The notes beneath the pieces are model-generated. The model was not told the DNA's origin, made no database searches, and saw nothing but the letters and a program-made list of their open reading frames with translations. This document shows positions 32,354-43,333 of a stretch of DNA of 60,000 bases, one piece after another; position 1 is the stretch's first letter, and each line of letters starts with the position of its first letter. The translations under genes and the position numbers were made by a program. Source of the DNA: Membranipora membranacea. Lineage: Eukaryota > Bryozoa > Gymnolaemata > Cheilostomatida > Membraniporidae. Location of the stretch: NCBI GenBank assembly GCA_914767715.1, contig OU612071.1:21203681-21263680 (forward strand). The letters are read 5' to 3'.

Positions 32354-32900
32354 ACAGTAGCCACATTGTAAATTGTCTTTCAGGGCAAAGATTACAAATA
32401 ATTATTAGGATTTTTATGGTACTGTTCTTCAATTTACTGTTGTCCCTTATGACTGTTACAGCATGTTACAGCTCTGTTATGTAATAAACCATTAATCAAT
32501 GTAACTGAAAAATTTGAGAATCTGTCTGGTCATTCATGAGATTAATTGCTCACCGCTTCAGACAAAGAAAATCCTTGTTACATCATGACCGGAAAATGTA
32601 AATTTGTCACAACTTGACATCAACAACCTGGTAGTAAAATCAGTCGTTTTGCAACTCCGCTCTCAGCTGTCCCAGAAACAGTGTTACCGCTGCACCCACA
32701 GCTGGGGAATCAGGGGTAGCATTGTCATTATAGGATTGTTCTTTTGTTAAGACACTGTCAGAATGAGAATGTCCCGGTTTGGAGATAAATTCATGTATCT
32801 CAAAGTATGAGATGGGTGGCCTTTTTGTCATGCAATATCATACATTTCACTCGATTACTGTCTGGAGCTGACCCTTCAATCTTGAATAATGTTATATTTT
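32354..32900. other. No gene recognised
   Basis: Flank of the retrocopy. A T-run begins near 32896. No coding or repeat signal was recognised. Confidence 0.45.
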
Positions 32901-32959
32901 TTTTTTTATAAATTTCCTGGTCGTTTAGGCCAGGAACTCCTGGGGTTTCAGCATTGTAT

Positions 32960-33245
32960 ACATGTATGTAGAACAAAAACACTTGCCCTCAGATATATCC
33001 ATGACGATGACCACTTTATGAACAACTTTCTTGCTAAATGCCCCTCAGGCAGGTATCGAACAATTAAACACAGAAGTGCCCTTGGTAAGGACTGTTTTTT
33101 GAGGCATGCTATCCATATTTTAAATGATATTCTCTTTTAATCATCCATCAGTGTTTAATCTTATTTTTCCTTTTCAGTATGAACACCCTTATCTCGCAAC
33201 ATATTATTTTATGTTAGTGATAGAATACAATCAATCAATTGTATA
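32960..33245 (+). mobile_element. LINE C-terminal fragment with CAATCAATCAATT tail
   Basis: 33000-33140 reads NNFLAKCPSGRYRTIKHRSA, then LGKDCFLRHAIHILNDILF and a TAA. The layout (a GRYR block, then a CF-x-x-AI-x-x-LN terminus) is the LINE C-terminus seen also at 5.94-6.06 kb and, more diverged, at 47.1 kb. About 90 bases after the stop the words CAATCAATCAATT (33227-33240) form a short repeat tail of the kind many CR1-like LINEs carry. The RT domain is absent. Confidence 0.65.
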
Positions 33246-33812
33246 ATGTATACGCTCTTGAACAGAGTTCCTTTCTTGTTCCAGAGCACTTAAAACCACT
33301 ACGCCTACAGTAATCTTTCAGTGCTTCTGTGTCCCACGTTTCGACTTCTTTCAATGATATCAAATCGCTGCTTACAAGATCTTCCATATTGTGATGTTAC
33401 TTGGAGTCTGATGACCAAATAAATGGACACTCATATGGGCGCCCGGTTTTAATCTTTCACACTTCAGTATTTATAATGCTTCAGTGTTTTGTGGTACACA
33501 TACCAGGTTAGATATGCCAGACCAATAGTTTGCAGTATATTTCTTGCGGTGCATCATGCAGACCACTGTTATAACATGTCATGGTCTAATTTTTCATTGT
33601 ATCAATAATTTCTATATTATTACTAAGGTGTTACCACATATCCCAGAATAATAACCTTGTTTGTTATGACACTGCAAGAATTACATCGCTGGTTTGAAGG
33701 TTTGAGGAACTAGAAATTTTTTTTCCATCCCAATATGTTTGTTGGTAGATTATACACCTGAAAATACATCTCTCGACTCAACCGACTGGCAGCATTAACA
33801 TTTTCAAACTCT

Positions 33813-34175
33813 TTTAAGACAACTCCTACTGCAGCCCTTGAATATTTGCTAGATCTCACCCCACTCCATATTATAATTCAATCACATGCTATGAGAACCT
33901 GTTACAGGCTTATGGCAAGCAATCAGTGGGACTCAAATCATAAACATGGTCACAACACAATTTTTAACATACTAACTACCATTTGCTCACCAGCCTTGAT
34001 GCCTTCCGACTCTATCCCCCGCACACTGGTGTTTGGTATGACTCATGTGAAATTTGAGGTACCAGACCGTGAGCGGTGGATAGAACGGGATGTTAAAACT
34101 GATTATGACATCAATGTGTATACAGATGGTTCACGAAATGATCACGGCGATCAGGTGTATACATTACTAGTGTAG
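33813..34175 (+). mobile_element. LINE fragment with start of RNase H domain
   Basis: The frame reads KTTPTAALEYLLDLTPLHI, then AMRTCYRLMASNQW, then VPDRERWIERD and finally INVYTDGSRND before a stop. The TPTAALE-x-LL-x-L-x-PL block followed by the first RNase H strand (YTDGS, with its catalytic Asp) is the arrangement after the RT domain in I- and Jockey-related LINEs that carry RNase H. The rest of RNase H is cut off. It is a different LINE type from the intact copy at 14.4 kb. Confidence 0.75.
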
Positions 34176-34940
34176 TAATAATAATCCAGTTAGGTGCAGT
34201 AATGCCTCTTTTCAGGATAAAAGCCAAATCCACACACATCCTTTTTCTTTAGTGGAATTGTGGTTTGCTGATTCCGCTTCAAGTCTCAAAACCACACTCT
34301 AAATTTTCATTTAGTAGTTTTGCGGTGTCCTAGTTCAAATTCAAGATCAAAACCCACACTGTTTTTATTTGAAATGTGGATTTGTAGAAAAGTCTAGAAC
34401 GGTAGATCAGTTTCAAGATGAAATTCCACATGGATTTGCCCTCACTTGATCAGAACAAATGAAAGAGAACACAACTTTATTATGTCACAGATATCGATGT
34501 TGTTTGAGGTTAAACCAACATCAGTGAACATGTGTGAGGTCTGTGTACATAAAATTGCGGGAATTCTATAGCCTAAGATAATTCACTGCATTTTTTATAT
34601 GGGAATCTAATGCTACCCCAACAATGAATACTTCAGAAAGGTAGAGTTTTATTCTCAGTCTGTATTTCAATTTGGATTGTGGATTTTGTGGTTTTGTGGA
34701 ATTTACTTTATGTTATCATCTGCAGTTACATCCACATATCCACAAACGATAGAGTTGATTCAACATAATCGTATTGAACTTAGTGTGAGTGAGTATAAAA
34801 GCATTGTGTACTGTTCAGCTGTAACATTGACTTGTTTTGGTGAGTGATCCATAGATAGATCAAGGAGTACTCCTTGGATAGATAGTAGCTGTCTATATTT
34901 ATATAATGTTGTTAGTTATGTATATAATTGATTAAGTTAA

Positions 34941-35395
34941 AGGGATAATACACTTCTGATCTCTGTTTGGCAGCCAAAGGAGCACAGAAAAATGTATGTA
35001 CATACAAAAACTCCTTATTTGTAATTCAAAACCCCTTGTTCTGCTCAAATGTGCATTCTAAATTGTAGTTGTGCATCTCCAACAAGAAATAAGACAACTA
35101 ACAGAATTGCTTGTGATCTGAAAAAAGCTGATGTTGTGAGCAGTTGTGTGCTCCTACCTCTTGGTTAGTGTTTCAATTGTCCAGATACTCAAAGTGCGCA
35201 TGTGCAATAAGGATGACCTTTTGACTTTAGCTTGTTATTTTCTAACAGCCCAGCTTAACACTTTTATTACCATAACCGAATGCACATTTGAGCAGAACAA
35301 GGGGTTTTGAATTACAAATAAGGAGTTTATGTATGTACATACATTTTTCTGTGCTCCATTGGCTGCCAAACAGAGATCAGAATTGTATTATCCAT
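34941..35395. mobile_element. MITE with ~120-bp inverted repeats and TTAA duplications
   Basis: Left arm from 34941 (AGGGATAATACACTTCTGAT) and right arm ending 35395 (ATCAGAATTGTATTATCCAT) are complements over about 120 bases with few mismatches. TTAA lies directly outside on both sides (34937-34940 and 35396-35399), which is the target preference of piggyBac and Kolobok transposases. The 210-base centre has no coding frame. It is a non-autonomous element moved by an enzyme encoded elsewhere. Confidence 0.9.
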
Positions 35396-36110
35396 TTAAT
35401 GATGATGACGATGAGTCAGTGGGCATGTTTGAGAATCATCTCATCTCATCATCATTATCTTAGTCAGTAGGCCTAGTGCATGAGATAAGGTTACACACAA
35501 TTGCTATTAATTAAATACACAAACCAGGGCTTTCAACTTTGACAATGACTGAGTCACTCCTCATAATTGGTATTACCGAAAACTATTCTTAGCTTTCGAG
35601 TAATTATCTACACAAGCCTTGGACATTGAGACAGGACATACTTGGATGGATATATAAGACGGGGTTGAGAAAAGAGACCTCCCTTACCCTGACTGACTGC
35701 TGGACCTACTGTGCATAGCTTCTACATACATGACATCTGGTAATTATTTATGAACACTGACACTCATCCCTATAGCCGACAGATATAAACCTTAGCTGTT
35801 CTAAGTTGAACCACCTTGTATTAGTATCCAACCACGTATCACAGTGCACTATATCTCCTCAAGCTATTATTATATTAATTTTAGCAAGAAGAACCCAATG
35901 ATGAATGAACTCCCTCCTTCATTGGAGAACCACTACTCTTTGTTTTTATTACTTGAATTTTATTCATCATTTATCTACTATCTATCAATCGACATCGTCG
36001 TGGTTTTGTTGATTCATGATGATTGATGTCATAATTTAGTTGTCATTTGTATGTGTGTGTTATACCATTCTCCCTGGCGATACTAACCATATGTTGGCGC
36101 TGATTCATTG

Positions 36111-36428
36111 GTGGATGGGGAGAAGAAAAGCTAATGTCAGGTCAATGATACTTTCAGGAATGTACTTTTGACCTTGGAAGTACTTTTTGGTCTGTCTCTC
36201 ATATAATATATATTATGATAAACGATAAGGTCCCCCACAAATGATCAATAGCGCAATTGATAGAGTGCCTGTCTAGTAATCTGAGAATTGTGGGTACTAT
36301 ACCACATCTGGTCATTGACTTTTTATCTTATGCAATATTCCACATTAATATGTTTGCAGAGGTCAAACCGTTTAAGGTACTTTCCTGAAAGTCCAATGAC
36401 CTGGCATTATCTCTTCTTCTCCCACTCA
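36111..36428. mobile_element. Fold-back element with tRNA-like loop
   Basis: The left arm at about 36111-36174 (GGGGAGAAGAAAAGCTAATG onward, including AGGTCAATGATACTTTCAGG) pairs imperfectly with 36359-36428. Inside the loop lies a tRNA-like segment (36240-36308). The arms are diverged, so the element is old. Confidence 0.65.
36240..36308 (+). repeat. Degenerate tRNA-like (SINE-head) segment
   Basis: CAATAGCGCAATTGATAGAG followed by TGCCTG resembles a tRNA A box (TAGC-x-CA-x-TTGG-x-AGAG). About 32 bases later GGGTACTATACCAC is a degraded B-box-like stretch. It cannot fold as a normal tRNA. It is probably the head of an old SINE. Confidence 0.5.
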
Positions 36429-36429
36429 T

Positions 36430-37027
36430 TTTGATTATAATCAGTTCCTAGTACCAGTAGATATAGACATGAAGTGACAAGTAGTACTTCTACTCAAAGT
36501 GAACCATCATTATTAGGTCCAATTTAAAAACACCTTGAATTGAGTTAACCAAAGTCAAAGTCTTCCAACTGACATGACTGATAACGAGGCAACAATCATA
36601 TCAAACAATTATTATCAGGTCCTGAAGCCTGGGTGTATAATTTTATGTGAGTATTCTATTCTAAACAATACAAATCCTACTCTCCACTAAGCTTGGGCTT
36701 ACAACATATATCACCCTGTTTGGTGGCTTCTGGTGGGCGGTTCCTGAACATGGACAAATTATAGGCTTTCAATTTCCTAATTTTCATATGATATGAAAAA
36801 TTGATAGGCCTGTACATTTGTTTAAAAAAAATCACAATAACTCATTGTTGTTGTTTTCTAGCAATTTTGGATATGTGCGATTGTATAGACATTGTGAACC
36901 AAACTCTATAGGTAAGTGTTATTAGGATGTTAGCGGAGGAATTTGTATTAACTCTGCCGCTGACTTCTTGTGTACAATGGAAGACAACTACAATGTTATG
37001 TTATGAGAGCCCCTAGTTTGTGCTCAA
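36430..37027. other. No gene recognised
   Basis: Spacer before the repeat nest. The word ACATGGACAAATTATAGGCT at about 36748 recurs at about 37196, a short exact direct repeat. No gene is seen. Confidence 0.5.
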
Positions 37028-37193
37028 ATAGACAGTTTTCTGAGCTCTTATTTATGCCTCAATTCGGAGTTGTCCTCTCTCTCTCTCCAGCCGAATAGGT
37101 AAAACCTGCTGAAAGAGGGTTATATTGAAAACCGCTAATGTAAGGATAAAAATTATTTTTGATTCAGAGTCTGCACCATTGAAAACCCTGTGA
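37028..37193. repeat. Outer inverted repeat of the nest, left arm
   Basis: From ATAGACAGTTTTCTGAGCTC to TCTGCACCATTGAAAAC this segment is the complement of 44285-44462, about 7 kb away, at high identity apart from one indel of about 25 bases. It forms the outermost pair of arms of the nest. Confidence 0.9.
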
Positions 37194-38626
37194 GACATGG
37201 ACAAATTATAGGCTTTCAAGCCTTGGGAGCCCATGATTTGACTCACCAGATTGTAGACAGACAGGTTTTCCAAATCATTGGAGGCTTGAATGTTGATAAA
37301 TCTTAATTTTAGTGACGAAGCTCATGAAAGATTGTCCCAAATTGCCTGTAAATCAGGCGGAAAACCCAGCAAACGGCAAACATTTCTATACCAGTATGAT
37401 AACGTTGCTATAACATTCAAGATTCCTCGTCAGAGCGTTTTTTTGTGATGATATAGTTGCGAAAACTGTGGACACGTATTAACGTTATGGTCATGTTATT
37501 TAAAATATAACTGATTAATAGCTTTCAAATGTTGTTACCCGATATCGTGAGAGCATTATTTTATAACGTTACAATAACGCCAGGTGACAGCAGATTTCCA
37601 TGTTATAAAAATGTTATGAAATAACATTAAATAATGATGGTGCAGTATCGTCTTCATGAGGAAGCCTATTTATATGGCATGGTAACATTTTGGCAACATT
37701 GCCATAAATTATTACATGCATATTTTTTAATTGTCAAGAATTTAATCAAAATTATAACTTATCAAACTCTGCATCAAAGACAAGAAATGTGCAACCATAG
37801 ACTTAATATAGTACCTAGACAGGACAATGCTTCCGCTTCACTGATCATAATGTGTCCCACTTAAATAGCACGACATGACGTAATTAGTTTGTGCTGTGAG
37901 CCATGGTTTACTATATACCACTCAATGAAATAATGTGAAAAATCAAGGGACGCCGGGCATGATGTCAGCCCTTGTCCGGCCCCTAATTATTCAAACACAG
38001 AGAAAATTTGTGAGTTTATGTAAAAGACCTTTCCGCACGAGATGGTATAAAAATTGACTCCTTAGGCGAATCCAAAGCGAGAACAGACCTGATAAGTTAC
38101 AATCATTAGCCAATAAATATTGAAACAAATACAGCCATCTACCCTTAACACTTCTGCCACTACTATTCAAATGCACAGAATACCCACAACACAGTATCAC
38201 AAATATTTTGTTGGATGAGCCAGATCAAAGCACCACCACCATCATCATAGATTTTTGCATAAATATTCCTAGTCCTGACTGAGCACAACCTGCTCAGCTT
38301 GGATTCCTTGTTACAAGTTTTTACTGCAATTTTTTTTGTCGCTTCATGAGGATGAATAGATCTGTGCTGTAAATTGAGTATGCCAACTCCAGGTATGTAT
38401 GTATGTATGTATGTACGTGACACATATATGTATATATACATATTAAGTCTATGGTCATCTCTCATCAATGAAATAATATAGTAAATCAAGGCACGCAGGG
38501 TATAATACCATCCAAATTATATTAGATCTGTTTTAATTTATGAGATACAAATTATCAAAACAAATACAGCCCTGTACTGAAACAGAAGATGAAAGATACT
38601 ATGTAAACAAAGTGGTTACTGGTTTT

Positions 38627-38662
38627 AATATTCATACTTTGAATTTTCAAAGTATGAATATT
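38627..38662. promoter_or_regulatory. 16-bp-arm palindrome upstream of THAP gene
   Basis: AATATTCATACTTTGA (38627-38642) and its exact complement (38647-38662) flank four bases. It lies about 170 bases before the THAP start codon and just before a TATA-like box, so it could be an operator-like or protein-binding site. This is inference from position only. Confidence 0.5.
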
Positions 38663-38682
38663 CATACTTGAGATTATTTATT

Positions 38683-38691
38683 TATATAAAG
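38683..38691 (+). promoter_or_regulatory. TATA-like box for THAP gene
   Basis: TATATAAAG lies about 141 bases upstream of the THAP start codon and 20 bases after the palindrome. Spacing allows a transcription start near 38715 and a short leader. No experimental support is available from sequence. Confidence 0.45.
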
Positions 38692-38831
38692 TGAACCTGC
38701 GGCCTGCTGTCTCATCTTCACGAGTAAGCCCAGCTGCAATTTTACTATCATCAGTTGCGAGATACAAGGCAAACATAGAAGTTCTGGATATAATACCCAC
38801 GCCGCTAAGTTTATAGCAAAACTATTTTTAA

Positions 38832-39821
38832 ATGAGCCTGCAGCCTGCTACCTCGTCTTCACAAGATGATAATCTGGCTGCCTCATCTTCACAAGATGAT
38901 AATCTTGCTGCCTCATCTTCACAAGATGAAAATCCTGCTGCTACCACTTCACAAGATGATAAGGTAAGAAACAGCCCAGTGGTGGCTCTCATGTATGCAT
39001 TGTCATATTTCGGTCTTTATTGGATTGAATTTTTTGACATAATTTCTGCTTGTCCCATCCATCTAAGAGGACAGGCTTCCTTATTTTTTTTAGATAGAAA
39101 TCAATTAAATATTGTCACATAATAATACCCACATCCTTCTATACATGCACATAAATCTAAGGCTATAGACATAGTAAATAATAATCGATGGGTGTGATAA
39201 AATTTGAACGTTAGAAAAAAAAGGTGGAACGATAGTGATTGGGCGGGGGGGGGGGGGGGGGGAGTGGGGGGCTGGAGGGACACTATTTGAGATGACAATT
39301 CTGATTTACTCCCGAAATATCCAACTCAGAACTGGCACAGCAGTCAAAAAGTGTGAGTAGACTGAATCGGTGATCTCGCAAATCTTTCTTGGCCATGCTG
39401 ACGCTGCTATGAAATTGATTTTACAATTTCTGTTTATTATATCAAAAGCTGTAGTTTAATGATAATTATTTGTATAGGTTATCATTTGTGATGCTTTTAG
39501 AAACAGTCATCTAGAAACTGGTGTGCTGCCTACGGCTGTGGAAATAACCCGGCAGGAAATCCTAAATTAAGCTCCCACGCCTTCCCCAGAAATAACGAGG
39601 AGAGACTAAAGGTATGGGTTTCAGCCGTTAAACGCAAGAACTGGACTCCATCCAAATATGCTGTTCTATGTAGCGAACATTTGAAACGAGATACATTTAG
39701 AAGGCCTCCTGGTGTGGGTGGGAGAGCTTTGCTAAAAAAAGATGCTATCCCAACAATCCTTCCCACACTATCCACAGTGTCTAATAGTGAAGAGATATAC
39801 GCTGGTCAGAATACACCATGA
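38832..39821 (+). CDS. Small THAP-domain protein, two exons, intact
   Basis: Exon 1 (38832-38963) starts ATG and ends AAG|GTAAGA. Exon 2 (39501-39821) starts after TTTTAG in the same phase and ends TGA. The product is 150 residues. Residues 1-44 hold a 10-residue repeat (SSQDDNLAAS-like, about four units, from a 30-bp tandem repeat). Residues 52-104 hold a THAP zinc finger: C52-x4-C57-x43-C101-x2-H104, with the conserved HAFPRN, W in VWVSAV, W in NWTPSKYAVLCSEH, FRRPPGVGG and the closing DAIPTILP (AVPTIF-type) block. THAP fingers bind DNA and occur in P-element and Kolobok transposases and host regulators. The protein ends soon after the finger, so it has no nuclease domain and could act as a DNA-binding accessory or repressor. 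It sits between the long arms of the element at 37796-41166. The intron carries an 18-G run. Confidence 0.85.
39245..39262. repeat. 18-base G run in the THAP intron
   Basis: An uninterrupted run of 18 G, with further G runs on both sides (about 39241-39271). It could form a G-quadruplex in DNA or in the unspliced RNA. Length is likely variable or error-prone in assembly. Confidence 0.85.
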
Positions 39822-39894
39822 AACAACCAAACTCGCAGCAAACACTGACAATAAGCGCTCCAAACTGAGCAGGCTTATTGTGTTCAGTCATATC

Positions 39895-40390
39895 TAATTT
39901 TCAGCGATCACTGATAGTGATAGTGTCTCATTTGGAAATTTTGCAGCAATCACCGATAGTGGTAGTTTTCTAGTCTTTGACCCATCCGCAAAATTCAGTA
40001 TAATCCCACAGTATATATATTTTTTTGCTAAGTAGTGTAAGAAGTGGTTAGCTTACATTGCTCTACTAATTTGATTAATTTTAACGTATACTGCAACCAG
40101 TCATATCCAACTTTGCAATGCTCGCTGATAGTGGTAGTGTTTTTAATTTTTGTCGTGCCCACAACAATTAGTATAACTCAACAGTATATATTCATATTTT
40201 TTACAAAGTAGTGATAAGAAGTGGCTAGCTTCATGGCTGTATTTGTGTCGATAAGCTTTAGCTTATGCTGTAATCAGTCACATCGAATATGGCAGCAATC
40301 GCTGATAGTGGTAGCCGTTAGCCTTGGTCGTGCCCTCAGAAATTAGTATAATCCCGCAGTAACAGCCCTCTTTTTTGTCATGTAGTGATA
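39895..40390 (+). repeat. Three diverged ~170-180-bp tandem units
   Basis: Each unit carries GCAATCACCGATAGTGGTAG or a variant (TGATAGTGGTAG near 39951, 40124 and 40302), then a TAGTATAATCCCACAGTA-like word, then GTAGTGATAGAAGTGGTTA. The units lie between the THAP gene and the right inverted arm, and the last runs into the arm. Confidence 0.75.
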
Positions 40391-41166
40391 GAAGTGGTTA
40401 AGTACAGGGCTGTATTTGTTTTGATAATTTTTATCTCATAAACTAAAACAGATCTAATATAATTTGGCTGGTATTATACCCTGCATGTCTTGATTTACTA
40501 TATTATTTCATTGATGAGAGATTACCAAAGACTTTATATATATATATATATATATATGTCACGTACCCTAGCTTCATCATACATACATATCTGGAGTTGG
40601 CGTACTCAATTTACATTACAGATCTATTCTTCCTCATGAAGCGACAATAAAATTTGCAGTAAAATCTTTTAACAAGGAATCCAAGCTGAGCAGGTTGTGC
40701 TCAGTCATGACTAGGAATATCTATGCAAAAATCCATGATGATGGTGGTGGTGCTTTGATCTGGCTCATCCAACAAAGTATTTGTGATACTGTGTTGTGGG
40801 TATTCTGTGCATTTGAATAGTAGTGGTGGAAGTGTTCAGGGTAGACCGCTGTATTTGTTTCAATATTTATTGGCTAATGATTGTAACTTATCAGGTCTGT
40901 TCTCGCTTTGGATTCGCCTAAAGAGTCAATTTTTTATACCATCTCGTGCGGAAAGGTCTTTTACATAAACTCACAAATTTTCTCTGTGTTTAAATAATTA
41001 GGGGCCGGACAAGGGCCGATATCATGCCGGCGTCCCTCGATTTTTCACATTATTTCATTGAATGGTATATAGTAAACTACGGCTCACAGCACAAACTAAT
41101 TACGTCATGTCGTGGGACAGTATTGAATGCTATTGGCCTGTCTAGGTAGTATATTAAGTCTATGTG

Positions 41167-42403
41167 TGCTACTTTCAAGATCATGAAATCTTGAAAGATA
41201 AATTACGAATCATGTAATCATGTAATAATTCTGCATTTTATTAATATCCACAAAATATAAGAATATAAGAAATCCACAAAAATAAGAACAAAATATGCTG
41301 TAATAATTGATGATGCATGGGGCATTCAATTGAAATGATGCAAAACTTATGAAAATAAGGTCAAAAGATAAGACAGTTTAGTATTGGAAAACGAGAGGAA
41401 TCGGGCATCTATCCATCAGAGTCATCCAATCATCTCGGAATTCCTTTGTGCCCTGTTAGACAGAAGCTGTAACAGAAAATAGAAAAAAGGATATGTTAGA
41501 TACATATTCACAATAAATTATACTTCAAATACGTAGCTATATCATATTTGATGGATTATAGCGATGGTTTTTATGAATACCTCAAATAATTACAAAACAA
41601 TTTCAGCAACTATTTCTAAGTGGTTAGGGACAATGTGAGAAAAGGTTTATTATGTGAATACTGAGCTGTCTGCCCTTTGTCAGTGTCACTTCAACTCCAA
41701 GTTGAATTTAAATCTCATATGCAAAATATCAAAAAACAATTTGTAATTCAGAAGTCAATCCTTTGAAATTAATTGTGCTTGCAAGAATATTTCCATGCAA
41801 AACATGAATAGGGTAATAAAAATTCAATTGAGGGAACTCTTATCATATATCAAGTCCTTCAAAAAAGTTACCTTTTATTTTTTGCCACCCTTTTAGTGAG
41901 GGGCAGCTCTCAGTGCGTCGGCTATTTTCATATCTAATTCCTTCTGGGTATAACACTGCTGTATCAGTGCCCCTACAATACAATAGGATATCAATTTGAC
42001 AATGAATTTTTGCATCTCCTACACACACATACAGTCTTACTTCCTTCAACTTCCTACAGCCGACCCTTGTAAAGCTGAAGTCAAGTAGCTTGCTTGAGTT
42101 TATAAAGGGTATTACTAGCATGTCAATCAAGGCTCAAAGTAGAAGCTACCAGATTTTTAGCTATATCCAGTTACTGACACAGAGGTGCCAATACAATGAA
42201 AGTATGCTTAATACGATCATGCACTTTACAATCAAGCAAATTCAAAACAACAGGAACATAAAAAAAAATACGCATAAAAAATGGCAAGCGTATCACATTA
42301 ATGATTAATGACATGATAGGAGGCAACTTACCATCTTCTTGGGAGTACTGACTGCTTCAACCCTTTACCGCGGTGAAATTAATCCGTTGAGAGTTAATAG
42401 TGT
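41167..42403. other. No gene recognised
   Basis: AT-rich interior of the 6.9-kb element, between the THAP-carrying element and the three-exon unit. Possible further 3' exons of that minus-strand unit would lie here, but none could be supported. Confidence 0.45.
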
Positions 42404-43333
42404 ACTAGTATAGAGACGCTAGGATAGATAGCATACACATCGAGGGGGTCGGCAACGAACATTTTATTGGTTGTTGTACCCTGTGAATTAAAAGCAATTC
42501 ATTTATGCATTGGAAAGAACATTCCTTGGAAAATTGTTTAAAATACAAGCAGGATATTTTTAGTAATTATCAAAGTCGTTAGTCGATAAAATTCAGTAGC
42601 CAATAAATTCCGGCCATTACATATTTAAACACTGTGACATGACCATAAAATAACAATGCGATGGGACAATGAACAGATGAACATAATGTGGTTATGCTAC
42701 ATGTAAATACACAATAAACTTACAAAATCATCCCCTCTTACATATGTTGCGTAACTCTTCCTAGTTAGGAACTTGGTATGGAAGTAATAATAATCTCTAC
42801 CTAAGGAAGTGAAATAAGTCTATAAGAAGCAGGAAGCACAGGTACTCAGTCCGTAATTGACATCAAATTTGACAACTTGAGATACTGGTAGCATATTACA
42901 ATATGACATACGAATTATTGCATAAAAATCAAACATCAAAGCAAGTGTATGGTGTAAAATGATGCAAAACTTACAACTTGTGCGGTGACACTGTGCTTGT
43001 AATAATGCTGCAGGCTACACCGTAAGAATAAATTGGAGCGCAGCGTAAAACAGAAATATAAGTTGATACAAAATGGAGGCTCGTCGATTAGCTGGTTGGC
43101 TGTAGGAGTCATGACAAGAAAGTGGTGCATAAAATGATGACAATGAAGTCTATACTTAGAATGAGTGTGGTTAATAGTAATCAAGATTTCCATGTAGTGA
43201 AATGCAGGGCTGTGGTTTACAAAAAATGTCAGCATCAACATTTCTAATGGGTAAAACACTGCTAATAGGTAATTGCGACAGCATTGCTCGATCTGAAAAT
43301 TTATCTGCATGAATCAGATCTATGATACTGATA
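42404..43333 (-). ncRNA. Three-exon transcription unit of unknown function
   Basis: Exons on the minus strand: about 43333-42975, 42800-42724 and 42480-42404. Introns 42974-42801 and 42723-42481 start GTAAGT and end TTAG or CACAG. They are inferred from the copy at 31735-32353, which matches the exons and lacks both introns at exactly these borders. Exon 1 has an open frame of about 112 codons that reads about 12 more codons into exon 2 before a TAA. The peptide has no motif I know, and differences from the retrocopy are mostly amino-acid changing, so a non-coding RNA seems more likely. Ends are set only by where similarity stops, so more exons are possible. It lies inside the 6.9-kb CCCAGCAAACGG element. 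Confidence 0.65.

Larger units (their letters stand above)
37796..41166. mobile_element. 3.4-kb element with ~780-bp inverted repeats carrying a THAP gene
   Basis: Left arm (about 37796-38580) and right arm (about 40391-41166) are complements along nearly their whole length. Shared landmarks are CATAGACTTAATAT, ACCTAGACAGG, CACGACATGACGTAATTAG, CTTGTCCGGCCCCTAATTAT, TTATTGGCTAATGATTG and ACAGATCTAATATAATTTGG (orientation as appropriate). The arms differ by substitutions and small indels, including an 11-base insert in the left arm near 37862. Between the arms are a complete two-exon THAP gene and three ~170-bp repeats. No catalytic transposase domain is visible, so the element may move with help in trans. 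A clear target duplication was not found. Confidence 0.85.

Noticed and set aside
38397-38440. (ATGT)n and (AT)n runs as a regulatory site
   Set aside because: They lie inside the left inverted arm and have a counterpart AT run in the right arm; simple repeats explain them.
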